From Clostridiales bacterium (GTDB lineage Bacteria > Bacillota > Clostridia > Christensenellales > Aristaeellaceae), in NCBI GenBank assembly GCA_012523405.1, contig JAAYIN010000077.1, positions 1-58,802 on the forward strand: a stretch of DNA of 58,802 nt, in the 5' to 3' direction. Under the pieces are notes generated by a model. The model searched no databases and was not told the origin of the DNA. It saw only the letters and a program-made list of their open reading frames with translations. Below are positions 7,232-15,848 of this stretch, in pieces (position 1 is the first letter of the stretch; every line of letters begins with the position of its first letter). The translations under genes were made by a program, and so were the position numbers.

Positions 7232-8736
7232 TTTGCATCGCTCCCTTCCACGCTGTCATAGGGGTGCAGGTTTTCGTTGACATTTTGGGCGCGCTCGTAG
7301 GCTGCGCCGATGGCGAGCATGCGCGGGAGTGCGTCCTTTGCACCCATGAGGCTCATGCCGATGGGCAAGCCGTCCGCCGACATGCCGCAGGGCATGGAGA
7401 TTGCGGGGAGGCCTGCGATGTTGGCGGGAACGGAGTAAATATCGCCGAGGTACATCTCCATGGGGTCGGAGGATTTCTCGCCGAGCTTGTAGGCGGTGGT
7501 GGGCGTGACGGGGGTCAAAATAAAGTCACATTCCTCCAGCACTTCGCCAATCTCGTAGCGCAGGAGCTCGCGTACCTGCTGTGCCTTGAGGTAGAACTGA
7601 TCCTGATAGCCGCTGCTCAGGGCGAATGTGCCGAGCAAAATGCGGCGCTTGACCTCCATGCCAAAGGCCTCTTGGCGGCTCTTTCTGTAGAGCTCGTCGA
7701 GGTCTTCATACGCCTGTGCGCGGTAGCCGTAGCGAATGCCATCAAAGCGGGCGAGGTTGCTGGACGCTTCGGCGCTGGAGATGACGTAGTACGCAGACAG
7801 CGCGTAGGGGAAGTCGGGGATGCTGACCTCCTTGATGACCGCGCCCATGGTTTGCATGTGGTTTGCAGCGGCCTTGATGGCGGCGTCGACTTCGGGGCTC
7901 AGGCCTTCACCAAAGCATTCCTTGGGCATGCCGATGGTGATGCCCTTCATGCTGCCCTGATCGATATTTGCCGTATAATCCTGCGCGAGGGCTTGGTCGC
8001 TGGTCGCGTCGTGGATGTCATGCCCAGCGATGATCTGCATGATCAGCGCACTGTCCTCCACCGTCTTGGCGATGGGGCCGATCTGGTCAAGGCTGCTGGC
8101 GAACGCCACCGCACCATAGCGACTGACCGCGCCATAGGCGGGCTTCACGCCGACCACGCCGCAAAAGCTTGCGGGCTGGCGAATGCTTCCGCCTGTGTCC
8201 GTGCCGAGCGCGGCAGGGGTCATGCCCGCGGCAACTGCCGCCGCCGAGCCGCCTGACGAGCCGCCCGGAACATGGGCGGTGTTCCACGGGTTCTTGGTTG
8301 CTCCAAATGCGCTCCGCTCGGTCGTGCTACCCATGGCGAATTCGTCCATGTTCACGCGCCCGAGGATGGGCATGCCCGCTGCCTTGATTTTGGTGATCAC
8401 GGTTGCATCATAGGGCGATGTGAAGCTTTCCAGCATTTTGCTCGCGCATGAGCAGATTTTGCCGCGGATCACGATATTGTCCTTGATCGCAATCGGTACG
8501 CCATCAAGGCTGCTGAGGGGTTTGCCCTCTTTGCGGCGTTCATCTGAGGCGGCGGCAGATGCGAGCGCATCCTCCGCAAAGACCTCCAAAAAGGCATGGA
8601 TTTCATCGTTTCTCAGCTCGATGGCTTGTAGGCATGCGGCGACGATCTCCACAGATGTGATTTCCTTTGCTTCCAGCATTGCGCTCAGCTGAGTCACCGT
8701 CATGCGGCACAGCGCGGGCAATTTATATTCTTTCAT
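7228..8736 (-). CDS. gatA: Asp-tRNA(Asn)/Glu-tRNA(Gln) amidotransferase subunit A
   Basis: GatA is the glutaminase subunit of GatCAB and an amidase-signature enzyme. The catalytic triad is visible: Lys85 in PIAIKDNI, the cis-Ser160 in the GGSSGGSAAA motif and the nucleophile Ser184 in DTGGSIRQPAS. The length (502 residues) is normal for the family. It lies between the AspRS-GatC fusion and gatB, with an ATGA overlap to gatB and a 223-bp gap from the fusion gene. No separate gatC precedes it, as would be usual; the GatC part is fused to AspRS upstream. Confidence 0.98.
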   Translation of the reverse strand: MKEYKLPALCRMTVTQLSAMLEAKEITSVEIVAACLQAIELRNDEIHAFLEVFAEDALASAAASDERRKEGKPLSSLDGVPIAIKDNIVIRGKICSCASKMLESFTSPYDATVITKIKAAGMPILGRVNMDEFAMGSTTERSAFGATKNPWNTAHVPGGSSGGSAAAVAAGMTPAALGTDTGGSIRQPASFCGVVGVKPAYGAVSRYGAVAFASSLDQIGPIAKTVEDSALIMQIIAGHDIHDATSDQALAQDYTANIDQGSMKGITIGMPKECFGEGLSPEVDAAIKAAANHMQTMGAVIKEVSIPDFPYALSAYYVISSAEASSNLARFDGIRYGYRAQAYEDLDELYRKSRQEAFGMEVKRRILLGTFALSSGYQDQFYLKAQQVRELLRYEIGEVLEECDFILTPVTPTTAYKLGEKSSDPMEMYLGDIYSVPANIAGLPAISMPCGMSADGLPIGMSLMGAKDALPRMLAIGAAYERAQNVNENLHPYDSVEGSDAK

Positions 8737-8760
8737 TTACACTTCTCCTCACTCAGTCAC

Positions 8761-8798
8761 TCGTCAAAAAATATTGCTAAAGCAATCTTTTTTGACGA
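8761..8798. repeat. Inverted repeat between aspS::gatC and gatA
   Basis: A 17-bp stem (TCGTCAAAAAATATTGC pairing with GCAATCTTTTTTGACGA, one mismatch) has a 4-nt loop. It lies in the 223-bp intergenic region just upstream of gatA and next to a copy of the dispersed AAAAGAGCGAAGCT motif (8797-8818, minus strand). It might act as an internal attenuator or RNA-processing site; no further gene is seen in the gap. Confidence 0.55.
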
Positions 8799-8959
8799 AG
8801 CTTCGCTCTTTTAATGCACTCCGTCCCTGTTCGCTGACGCTCAGGGCCTAGACTACGCGTAGGGAACCCTTGCTACGCAAGGTCCCCAAAGCACCGCGCA
8901 TGTCGCTGCTTTCGGATTATAATCAGAGGGGTTCGCCCCTCCGATACCTCCTTGGGCTA

Positions 8960-11041
8960 TTATTCAAACGTCTTTGGCACGGTGATCAGCCGTCCGCTGA
9001 CCGTGTGTGCGTTTAGCAGCACATCAGCAATATCGAGGCTTTCGCCCGCTTTGTCCTGACGGATATTGATGTTTTCGTGCACCGTGCGGGGCTTTTTAGG
9101 GGCTTCCTTTTGGATGCCTGACAGCCCGCTCGCAAAGTCTACAATGGCGTGGAATTCAGTGTTCATCTGCTTTTGCTCGGCTTCGTCCAGCATGAGCATC
9201 GCAAGCTTGGTCGTGTTTTCCACAACCTCGCGTGCAATCGCCTTCGTGTGCTCCGCTTTGCTCTCCTCCGCCACCTTAATGCCGAGCTCCAGCACCTCAA
9301 GCTGGGATGCATCCACATAATCGGGCGCGCCCGTGAGCAGGCAGCCCGCATCCTTGGTCTTGGGGAACGCAATCACCTCACGCAGCGACGGCGCGCCCGT
9401 GAGCAGCATGCACAGGCGATCCACGCCAAACGCAAACCCTGCATGGGGCGGCGTGCCAAAGCGGAACGCATCCAGCAAGAAGCCGAAGCGATCCTTCGCC
9501 TCTTCCTTGCTAAAGCCAAGCGCCTCAAAGACCTTCGCCTGCACGTCGGGGCGGTGGATACGCACGCTTCCGCTGCCAAGCTCCACGCCGTTTAGCACAA
9601 CGTCATACGCCTGAGAGCGAACCTTTTGCTTGCCTTCGTCCGTTTGCATGAGGTCGATGTCCTCCATGAAGGGCATGGTGAAGGGGTGATGCATCGCGGC
9701 GTAGCGGTTTTCCTCTTTTTTGTATTCGAACATCGGGAAGTCGGTGACGAGCGCGAACTGAAAATCGGTCGGGTCAACAAGCCCCATGATCTCCGCGCAT
9801 TTGGCGCGAAGGCCGCTGAGCACGCGGCGCGTAACGTCCAGCTCATCCGCGCAAAACAGCAGGAAGTCGCCGTTTTCCACGTCCATTCTGCTTTCCAGGG
9901 TCGACCATACGTCCTCGTCAAAATATTTGGGCAAAATCGAGTTGATCTCTCCATTTTCCTTATACAGTATCCACGCCATGCCCTTCGCGCCAAGCTTGAT
10001 CGCATGGTTTGTGAGCGTGTCGATCGTGGAGCGGGTGAAAATATCATTCGCGCCCTTGACGTTGATGCAGCGCACCACGCCGCCATGCTCGCGAACCGCC
10101 TTGAATACCGAGAAGCTGCTCTGGTCTGCGATATCGCTCACCTCCACGATGGGCAGGTCATAGCGCAGATCGGGCTTATCGTTGCCGTAGGTATCCATCG
10201 CTGTCTGCCACGTGAGGCGTTTGAAGGGACGTGGCATTGGGCGACCCATCACGCGCTCAAAAAGCGTGGTGAACAGCTCCTGCAAAAACGAGAGCATATC
10301 ATCCTGATCCACGAAGCTGCGCTCGATATCCACCTGCGTGAACTCGGGCTGGCGGTCGGCGCGGAGGTCTTCATCGCGGAAGCACCTCGCCACCTGATAG
10401 TATTTATCAACGCCCGACACCATCAGTAGTTGCTTATAAATCTGCGGGCTTTGGGGTAGCGCGTAAAACGTCCCCGGGTGGGTGCGGCTTGGCACGAGGT
10501 AATCGCGCGCGCCCTCAGGCGTTGACTTGCAAAGGACAGGTGTTTCCACCTGCAAAAAACCATCGTCATCAAGGATGCGCTGCGCCTGCTGAATCAGCAT
10601 ATGGCGGAACTTCAGGTTGCTATACATCTGGGGGCGGCGAAGGTCGAGATAGCGATACTTGAGCCGCAAATCCTCGCGCACCGCCTCGACATCCGTCAGC
10701 GAAAAGGGCAGCGTATCGGACGCCGAGAGCACCTGCATCGTATGCGCGACCAGCTCCACCTCGCCCGTTGGGAGCGCGGCGTTATACGTGCTCTCGTCGC
10801 GCAGGCGAATTTCGCCCGTGATCTGCACCACGCTTTGGTTTCGCAGGCGCTCCGCCGCTGCAAAGCTATCCGCCTCTACTGTAGCGAGGTCAAAGACCGT
10901 TTGCAGCGTGCCTTCCCTATCCCGCACGTCCACAAAGATGATGCCGCCCATGTCCCTGCTAGTCGTGACCCATCCGCAGATCGTCGCCGTCTGCCCAATG
11001 TGCAGCCGCCTGAGTGAACCACAATAATCGGTTCGTTCCAT
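8960..11041 (-). CDS. aspS: Aspartyl-tRNA synthetase fused to GatC
   Basis: Residues 1 to about 590 are a bacterial-type class II AspRS: an N-terminal OB-fold anticodon-binding domain, motif 2 in FRDEDLRADRQPEFTQVDIE, the bacterial insertion domain, and motif 3 in GFAFGVDRLCMLL (Gly-Val-Asp-Arg from residue 539). The synthetase ends as usual at YVDASQLEVLELGI (588). From about 595 to 693 an extra domain matches GatC: EVVENTTKLAMLMLDEAE, a short helix pair, then the HENINIRQDK and ITVPKTFE segments that correspond to the GatC LRxD and VPRVLE ends. AspRS is typically about 590 residues, so the tail is additional. The fusion would tether a probably non-discriminating AspRS to GatAB, encoded next in the operon. 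AGGGAGG lies 6 bp before the ATG. Confidence 0.93.
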   Translation of the reverse strand: MERTDYCGSLRRLHIGQTATICGWVTTSRDMGGIIFVDVRDREGTLQTVFDLATVEADSFAAAERLRNQSVVQITGEIRLRDESTYNAALPTGEVELVAHTMQVLSASDTLPFSLTDVEAVREDLRLKYRYLDLRRPQMYSNLKFRHMLIQQAQRILDDDGFLQVETPVLCKSTPEGARDYLVPSRTHPGTFYALPQSPQIYKQLLMVSGVDKYYQVARCFRDEDLRADRQPEFTQVDIERSFVDQDDMLSFLQELFTTLFERVMGRPMPRPFKRLTWQTAMDTYGNDKPDLRYDLPIVEVSDIADQSSFSVFKAVREHGGVVRCINVKGANDIFTRSTIDTLTNHAIKLGAKGMAWILYKENGEINSILPKYFDEDVWSTLESRMDVENGDFLLFCADELDVTRRVLSGLRAKCAEIMGLVDPTDFQFALVTDFPMFEYKKEENRYAAMHHPFTMPFMEDIDLMQTDEGKQKVRSQAYDVVLNGVELGSGSVRIHRPDVQAKVFEALGFSKEEAKDRFGFLLDAFRFGTPPHAGFAFGVDRLCMLLTGAPSLREVIAFPKTKDAGCLLTGAPDYVDASQLEVLELGIKVAEESKAEHTKAIAREVVENTTKLAMLMLDEAEQKQMNTEFHAIVDFASGLSGIQKEAPKKPRTVHENINIRQDKAGESLDIADVLLNAHTVSGRLITVPKTFE

Positions 11042-11081
11042 GGTTATCCTCCCTTACTTTCCCTCGGGCAAAAGGATACAG

Positions 11082-11365
11082 AAAAACCCTTCGCCCCAAT
11101 TAGTCGGGGCGAAAGGTTGAATGCTTCTTTACCTTCCGCGGTACCACCCGCGTTGGACTACTCATAGTCCCACTCGATTTATGGAAACGGCTTTCGCGAT
11201 TTCCTTACGCTATATCGGGCGCTCCCGTCCGCATCTACTTTGGCTTTTGCCATTTCGGGCGGATGCTCAGGGATGTTCTTCGCTGCCCTGGATTTACCGA
11301 ACTCACACCATCGTCGGCTCTCTTTGAAATCCGCAAAAGCAAGCTACTCTTCCCATCATTGCCTT
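11082..11365 (-). promoter_or_regulatory. T-box riboswitch controlling aspS::gatC-gatA-gatB
   Basis: The leader has the diagnostic T-box GGGTGGTACCGCG (11149-11137), which pairs with the free CCA end of uncharged tRNA. The distal Stem I signature GAGAGCC...GATGGTGTGAG is present near 11320-11300. A strong terminator follows: AACCTTTCGCCCC (11118-11106) pairs with GGGGCGAAGGGTT (11097-11085), then a T run. The specifier region reads GCGAAGAACATCCCTGAG (about 11283-11266). It contains GAA (Glu) and AAC (Asn) overlapping in GAAC (11278-11275), so the sensed tRNA is probably tRNA-Asn, tRNA-Glu or both, which fits control of the transamidation pathway. Exact pairing limits are my estimate. Confidence 0.92.
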
Positions 11366-11371
11366 GGGCGA

Positions 11372-11400
11372 ATTATACTCATTGCGGCGGCGGATGTCAA
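11372..11400 (-). promoter_or_regulatory. Perfect consensus sigma-A promoter upstream of the T-box
   Basis: TTGACA (11400-11395), an exact 17-bp spacer and TATAAT (11377-11372) lie on the minus strand. This predicts strong constitutive initiation, with control left to the T-box. Confidence 0.92.
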
Positions 11401-11469
11401 GGGCACGAGGGGCGGAGTGCAGCAGAAAAACATTGGCGGGGGCGGGATCTGCGCGGTGCACACGCTCCC

Positions 11470-11781
11470 CTATTCCTCATTCACATTGCTGAAAACCTCG
11501 TCCACAATCTCCTGCGCCGCGCCCAGCTGCGGGTATGGCACATAGAAGCGATAGCTATCCTGATACGCGCCGACGCTCATCGTAATCCCCGCGCCAAGCA
11601 CGGGCTTGTAGTAGAAAGGAATCTCATGCTGACGCAGCAAATCCGCTAGCATTTCGCCCCAGAGCATTTCCTTTTGGATCAAGAAGCAGTCGTCATTTTC
11701 CGCCACCTCGCGAACGTGTTTGCCAACGCAGTTTGGGCATTGGCCGCCTTCAAACAGGGTCTTGCAATCCTCGCAATACAT
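11470..11781 (-). CDS. Small zinc-ribbon protein (DUF2007-like)
   Basis: The 103-residue protein starts with a zinc-ribbon-like CEDCKTLFEGGQCPNC (two CxxC pairs). It continues with a small alpha/beta segment (LLRQHEIPFYYKPVLGAG ... FYVPYPQLGAAQEIVDEV) that resembles the DUF2007 'putative signal transducing protein' fold, in which a short domain follows a metal site. No signal peptide or membrane segment is visible, so it is probably cytoplasmic. It sits upstream of the T-box promoter on the same strand, with its own start. The function is unknown; the family match is from pattern memory and moderate in certainty. Confidence 0.7.
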   Translation of the reverse strand: MYCEDCKTLFEGGQCPNCVGKHVREVAENDDCFLIQKEMLWGEMLADLLRQHEIPFYYKPVLGAGITMSVGAYQDSYRFYVPYPQLGAAQEIVDEVFSNVNEE

Positions 11782-11930
11782 AGGAAAACTCCTTTCTATC
11801 CCGCCACGTTGGCAGTATGTACAAATCGCATCGGCGTCATCAATCGTCTTGGCCTCAGTATATCACACCCACATCCTGCCCGCAATGATTTTGCTTTTCG
11901 GCGAAGTGATGGCTTGCGCTGTTTTAGGGC

Positions 11931-11962
11931 TTTACAAGCCTTTCAAAATATGATATTATAAT
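11931..11962 (+). promoter_or_regulatory. Promoter of the tRNA-Ala gene
   Basis: TTTACA (11931-11936), a 17-bp spacer and TATTAT (11954-11959), overlapping a TATAAT at 11957-11962, lie 14-20 bp before the mature tRNA 5' end. Confidence 0.65.
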
Positions 11963-11976
11963 CTACGCTGAAATGC

Positions 11977-12052
11977 GGGGCATCAGCGCAGTTGGTAGCG
12001 CACAACACTGGCAGTGTTGGGGTCAGGAGTTCGAGTCTCCTATGCTCCACCA
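11977..12052 (+). tRNA. tRNA-Ala (anticodon GGC)
   Basis: The full cloverleaf can be drawn. The acceptor stem is GGGGCAT with ATGCTCC (one G-U), the D arm GCGC-AGTTGGTA-GCGC, and the anticodon stem CAACA/TGTTG around the loop CTGGCAG, giving anticodon GGC. The T arm is AGGAG-TTCGAGT-CTCCT. The discriminator is A and the CCA end is encoded. It reads GCC/GCU Ala codons. Confidence 0.95.
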
Positions 12053-12054
12053 GC

Positions 12055-12090
12055 AACAAAACCGTTGTCAATCAACGGTTTTTTGTTGTC
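12055..12090 (+). terminator. Terminator of the tRNA-Ala gene
   Basis: AACAAAACCGTTG pairs with CAACGGTTTTTTGTT around TCAAT, immediately after the CCA end, followed by a T-rich stretch. Confidence 0.85.
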
Positions 12091-12272
12091 CTTTTTTAAG
12101 GGTTTGATTGTGCGTAGGGATTTAAACTCATTTCATGTAAAATAATATGTTTACGACTCACTTAAAATATGAATATGCCTTTTCATTAAATGCTCTCCTG
12201 TAATCGGTCACTTTCTGTTTTGACACGCTGCTCACCTCTGCCATGATTATACAGTAAGTTGACATTCACATC

Positions 12273-12346
12273 TAGCGTTAGATCGCGCAAGCATCCAACG
12301 CTAGCAAGCAAAGACGCTATCCTATTTTTAGGACAGCGTCTTTATT
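12273..12346. terminator. Inverted repeat and bidirectional terminator after the methyltransferase
   Basis: Two adjacent hairpins fill the otherwise gene-free 12091-12371 interval. One is CTAGCGTT (about 12277-12284) with AACGCTAG (12297-12304). The other is a strong terminator, AAAGACGCTaTCCTA with TAGGAcAGCGTCTTT (12310-12343). Its A-rich and T-rich flanks suit the minus-strand methyltransferase gene (stop at 12372). Nothing else is seen in the gap. Confidence 0.75.
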
Positions 12347-12371
12347 TTTAGTGGGAGAAACAGGGGTTATG

Positions 12372-12938
12372 CTATTTATCAAAGTTCCATATGCCGATGA
12401 TTCTTTCGCCTTTTGATACGCTTTCTCCCGTTCTCTCTATATAAATCCATTGATCGGGCTTTTCGCCGTTTGTCCAGCCAAGAATGGTGTCCTCATCAAC
12501 CATGTGATGCTCTGGGTAGTTCGCATTATCCACAGGACAATTCCACTTATACGGCAGGCTTAATATGGCAGATTTAGCAATGCGCTTCACTTCTTGAAAT
12601 GCTTCCGCCTGCTTGTCTACCAGATGCTCAAAGACCTGCAGGGCGATGAACAAATCATATTGTTGATCGTGGACGGGCCAAGGAAATTCAGTTGCATCGT
12701 GAACATAGGCAGTTGATTGGATGTCAGACGGGATACCCCAACGATCGAGTTCAGGCTTGTGCATAATATCGGAATTTTTAACGATCGTAAAAAGTGACGG
12801 ACCTAATTCCAGAACGCTTGAAGGCTTTAGCTCATTTACCAGACCGATGACTTCACTGAAGTAAGCCCATCTTCCCCGATAATATTCTTCGTGCGGCTTA
12901 CTGAGTTCACAAAAATCAGCATATGTAATGCATTCCAT
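12372..12938 (-). CDS. Class I SAM-dependent methyltransferase
   Basis: The 188-residue cytoplasmic protein has the Rossmann-fold methyltransferase motifs: motif I SSVLELGPSLFTIV (SAM binding, with the GxGxG loop reduced to GPS), the acidic TAYVHDATEF after strand 2, and motif IV/post-motif YDLFIALQVFEHLVDKQ, followed by AILSLPYKW. The EHL pattern is typical of methyltransferase type 11/23 families. The substrate is unknown. It is slightly shorter than most family members (200-250 residues). It is a single gene with a terminator downstream. No pathway link is visible from its neighbours, which are a tRNA and decayed genes. Confidence 0.8.
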   Translation of the reverse strand: MECITYADFCELSKPHEEYYRGRWAYFSEVIGLVNELKPSSVLELGPSLFTIVKNSDIMHKPELDRWGIPSDIQSTAYVHDATEFPWPVHDQQYDLFIALQVFEHLVDKQAEAFQEVKRIAKSAILSLPYKWNCPVDNANYPEHHMVDEDTILGWTNGEKPDQWIYIERTGESVSKGERIIGIWNFDK

Positions 12939-13194
12939 TGCAGCTTCCCCTCCTACTCGTTATATCCACTTTCCTGAGCCGTCAGTATAGCATGGAACCT
13001 TCCGTGCATGCAAATGACGGCTCTTTGGGGCAGCTTTGGGCTGCCTCTTATTGATAAGCCTAATGGTAGAATCGACATGATAAAAGCCGAGTGGTATAAC
13101 GCTTATTTAGCGGGCGCTAAGCACGGCGGAGAGCGCCTGTACAAAAGCGGCTGCTGCAAAGAGACGAAATGTGATTGGGCAAGGAGAGTCGCGG

Positions 13195-13394
13195 ATGAAT
13201 TGGATGATTGTGTTTTCTGTTTTAGGATTACTTGGAGGATTGCTTTGTGCCGCAGGAGATATTTTCTGGATTTAAAGGGCAAAGGAAATCAAAAGCTTGG
13301 AACTTCAGGAAATATAGACAGCAACTGGATATACATGCCCAGTTTAGGTTTTGGCATGAGCGGACTCATTGGAATCGTCAATCTGATGATGTAG
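13195..13394 (+). pseudogene. Frameshifted remnant of a DUF6796-like membrane protein
   Basis: A good ribosome site (AAGGAG) precedes ATG 13195. The first frame reads MNWMIVFSVLGLLGGLLCAA followed by GDIFW and then a stop. The next frame continues with LKGKGNQKLGTSGNIDSNWI, MPSLGFGMSGLIGIVN. Joined, they resemble the N-terminal third of the DUF6796 membrane-protein family (a GD...DLKGKGN motif after TM1). A one-base change near 13265-13275 breaks the frame, and the gene stops at 13394, far short of the family length (over 200 residues). It is therefore a truncated, frameshifted relic. Confidence 0.6.
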
Positions 13395-13785
13395 CTTTCC
13401 TATGCCTTGTCTGGCTGCTGCCCTGTCAAATAGTGACTTGGTAGGGGTCGTGCCACTGGTTTTGAGGGAAGAAACAAACCGCCGCAAACAAGCATCAGCG
13501 GTAGAGCCGATACTTGTTTTTTACTCACTTATTACCCCTAACCCCAGACATCAGGGCTCTTACATTCTTTTTTCTCTCGTATATTTGGAGAACTTGAAAG
13601 ATAATACTCGTAGGGATGACGAAACAATGGAATGTCCAGCAGTCAAAGAAGCTGGTGCGCGTTGGGGTATCTCGGGGCGCACGGAAGAAAGATACTTTAT
13701 GGTTTGTTCCCTCAGGCATAGGAAAAAACTACCGATGGACGATCGTAAGAAATCCGCGAATATGATGTTTTGTGAGGTGCTGATG

Positions 13786-14498
13786 ATGAACATGAATACA
13801 AGTAAACTATTGCTTGTTGACGATGAACGGGATATTTTAAACCTGCTGGAAGAAGTATTAAGGCAGGAGGGCTTTCATAATATCCTGAAAACAACGACAG
13901 GAGAAAGTGCCATAGCACTTTGCCGAAGCGAAAAACCCGATGCAATCGTTTTGGATATTATGCTGCCTGGGATTGATGGGATGGAAACGTGCCGACGCAT
14001 ACGGGAGTTTTCCTATTGCCCTATTTTGTTTTTATCCTCAAAAAAATGATGATATTGACAAGATTTTGGGGCTTGGTATCGGCGGGGACGATTTATGTGA
14101 CAAAGCCGTTCAGCCCTAAGGAAGTAGCCTTTCGCATCAAGGCACAGCTGCGTCGCAAATCATATGAGCAGCAGGATCGCCATTTACAATCAGTCATTGA
14201 AATTGATACAGTCAAAATCGATACTGAAAGCCAGCGGGTCTATAAAGGGGATACGGAAATCGCCTTGACGGCTCGCGAGTACGGACTGCTCGTCTATCTG
14301 GCGAACCACTGTGAAAAGATCATCAGCAAGGAACGGTTATATGAACAAGTGCGGGGAGAGGACAGCATTGGCATAGACAATACCATCATGGTGCATATTC
14401 GGCATTTGCGCGAGAAAATAGAGGACGAACCGTCAAATCCAAAGCTCATCATCACCGTAAAGGGACTGGGATATAAGCTGGTGAACAGAGATGCGTAA
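13786..14498 (+). pseudogene. OmpR-family response regulator with two frameshifts
   Basis: Read through two +1 insertions, this is a complete OmpR/PhoB response regulator: a receiver domain with the DDE acidic pair (LLLVDDERD), the phospho-acceptor Asp in AIVLDIMLPGIDG and Lys in VTKPFSPKE, then a winged-helix DNA-binding domain ending in TVKGLGYKLV. The first frameshift is in a run of seven A (14040-14046), where TCA-AAA-AAT-GAT would be expected. The second is an extra T near 14091 (GACGATTTATGTGAC for GAC-GAT-TAT-GTG-AC). The C-terminal half keeps an open frame. The start at 13786 has GAGGTG upstream. It originally paired with the kinase remnant that follows, with an 8-bp overlap. Confidence 0.85.
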
Positions 14499-14919
14499 AC
14501 TCTCCGGCATGAAAAGTGCCGTTTTTCTATATGGGGTTTTTGTGCTGCTTCTTGTTGGAATGATTCTTGTTGCGGCAGTGTATACGACTCATATTTCAAC
14601 GATTATTCGCCCAGACGGCGAGGTATCCGATAGCAGTTGGCCCCAGCAGTACGCGGAGAGCTTTAGCAAATATATCAGTGTAGAAAACAATGTCCCCAAA
14701 ATCTCTGCCAACGGCATGTCTTCCCTTGACCGAAATCAGCTGTGGGTTCAAATTTTGGATGAACAGGGTGCTCAAATAGCGCAGCACCATAAGCCGACAG
14801 ATATTCCAAACGAATACGCTATTTCCGCGCCTTTAGAATCAGCGGCATCTAGCCGTATGAATGAATATACGGTGTCGATCATTTCATTTGCAAAGAACGG
14901 GCGAAAGCTCAGGGTATAA
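14491..14919 (+). pseudogene. N-terminal remnant of a sensor histidine kinase
   Basis: The start overlaps the regulator stop by 8 bp, the usual regulator-kinase layout. It encodes a TM helix (about residues 9-30: VFLYGVFVLLLVGMILVAAV) and part of an extracellular sensor domain. It stops before the second TM helix, so HAMP, the His box and the ATPase domain are all absent. Directly after the stop the sequence turns into an ABC permease in another frame, which points to a deletion whose junction lies near 14905-14925. Confidence 0.75.
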
Positions 14920-15756
14920 CAAATTGCCAGACATGGACATGGAAAACGGAAGCGGCTTCTACTTGGCAAGGGACGCAAAGATTGAAATGCTGCTCAGTGC
15001 CCCTTCCCGCGAACTATCCAATGAGCAAAAAGAATACTGGCAAGGCGTCAATCGTGAAGTGAATACGCCCTTTACATTTGGATATTACGAAGGTTGGACG
15101 AATATTATCAGCGGTTTTGAACTTCTGACGTTTGCGCTTTTCGCGGTTTGTATTGTCATTGCCCTGTTTTTGCAGGCGAATATCAGGCGGGTACGGATGC
15201 CGTGATATTGGCTGGAAAGTACGGAAAAACAAAGCTAATAAGCGCGAAACTCTTCTCTTCTCTTTTGTTTGGGGTGATTGCGTTCACGCTTCATATGGCT
15301 GTGGCATTGGGGATACCGCTTTGGGCGTTCGGCGCGGACGGATGGAATCTCCCTGTGCAAATTGCCAATACTGCAATCCCCTATCCATTCACATTTTTAG
15401 GGGCAACGCTTATCAATTTTGGGGTTGTGTATTTGGTGCTGCTAGCCATGATTGGTCTGACGCTTCTATTGTCTGCAAATATGAAAAGCCCCTATTTAGT
15501 TTTGATTGTCCTTGTCCCCATGCTCTTCATCCCTTTGTTCCTATCCCCTAGCGGAACTACTGGGCTGTATAACCTGACGTTGTTTCTGTTTCCCTATAGA
15601 GCGACCATGCCAGAGGTGGGCAAGTATATATCCTACCAATTCGGCGCAGTGGTGCTGGATGCATTCACCATGCGCGCAATATGGTATGCATTGCTCACGG
15701 CGCTCACGCTGCCACTTGCACGAATGGGATTTAGGAAGCATCAGGTTTCAGGATAA
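14920..15756 (+). pseudogene. ABC-2 type permease remnant, 5'-truncated and frameshifted
   Basis: The reading begins mid-protein (NKLPDMDMENGSGFYLARDAK) and includes a TM helix around LLTFALFAVCIVIA. It continues, after loss of one C near 15163-15166, as VFAGEYQAGTDAVILAGKYG and five further hydrophobic segments to 15756. The FAGEYQAGTDA pattern is typical of the TM2 region of ABC-2 permeases encoded beside regulator-kinase pairs. The ATPase gene and the permease N-terminus are missing. Together with the kinase stump this suggests one deletion of about 2-3 kb. Confidence 0.75.
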
Positions 15757-15762
15757 CCGTTG

Positions 15763-15818
15763 CCAAAAAAATGTTGTCATGCAGAAACCTTGTTTCTAAG
15801 CAGTACAACATTTTTTGG
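15763..15818. terminator. Long hairpin after the permease remnant
   Basis: CCAAAAAAATGTTGT pairs with ACAACATTTTTTGG, and an inner GAAAC/GTTTC pair extends the stem. The T run on either strand makes it a plausible bidirectional terminator. Confidence 0.65.
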
Positions 15819-15848
15819 TATCGGGTGACCGATGGTAAAGCAGACCGC

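Noticed and set aside
7081-8256. 391-residue frame antisense to gatA/gatB
   Set aside because: It lies opposite strongly conserved genes, has no ribosome site and shows no recognisable domains; long antisense frames are common opposite GC-biased genes.
13402-14049. A 215-residue fused frame as one protein
   Set aside because: Only its last about 90 residues are a receiver domain; the earlier part has no conserved text, and the natural start with ribosome site is at 13783-13792.
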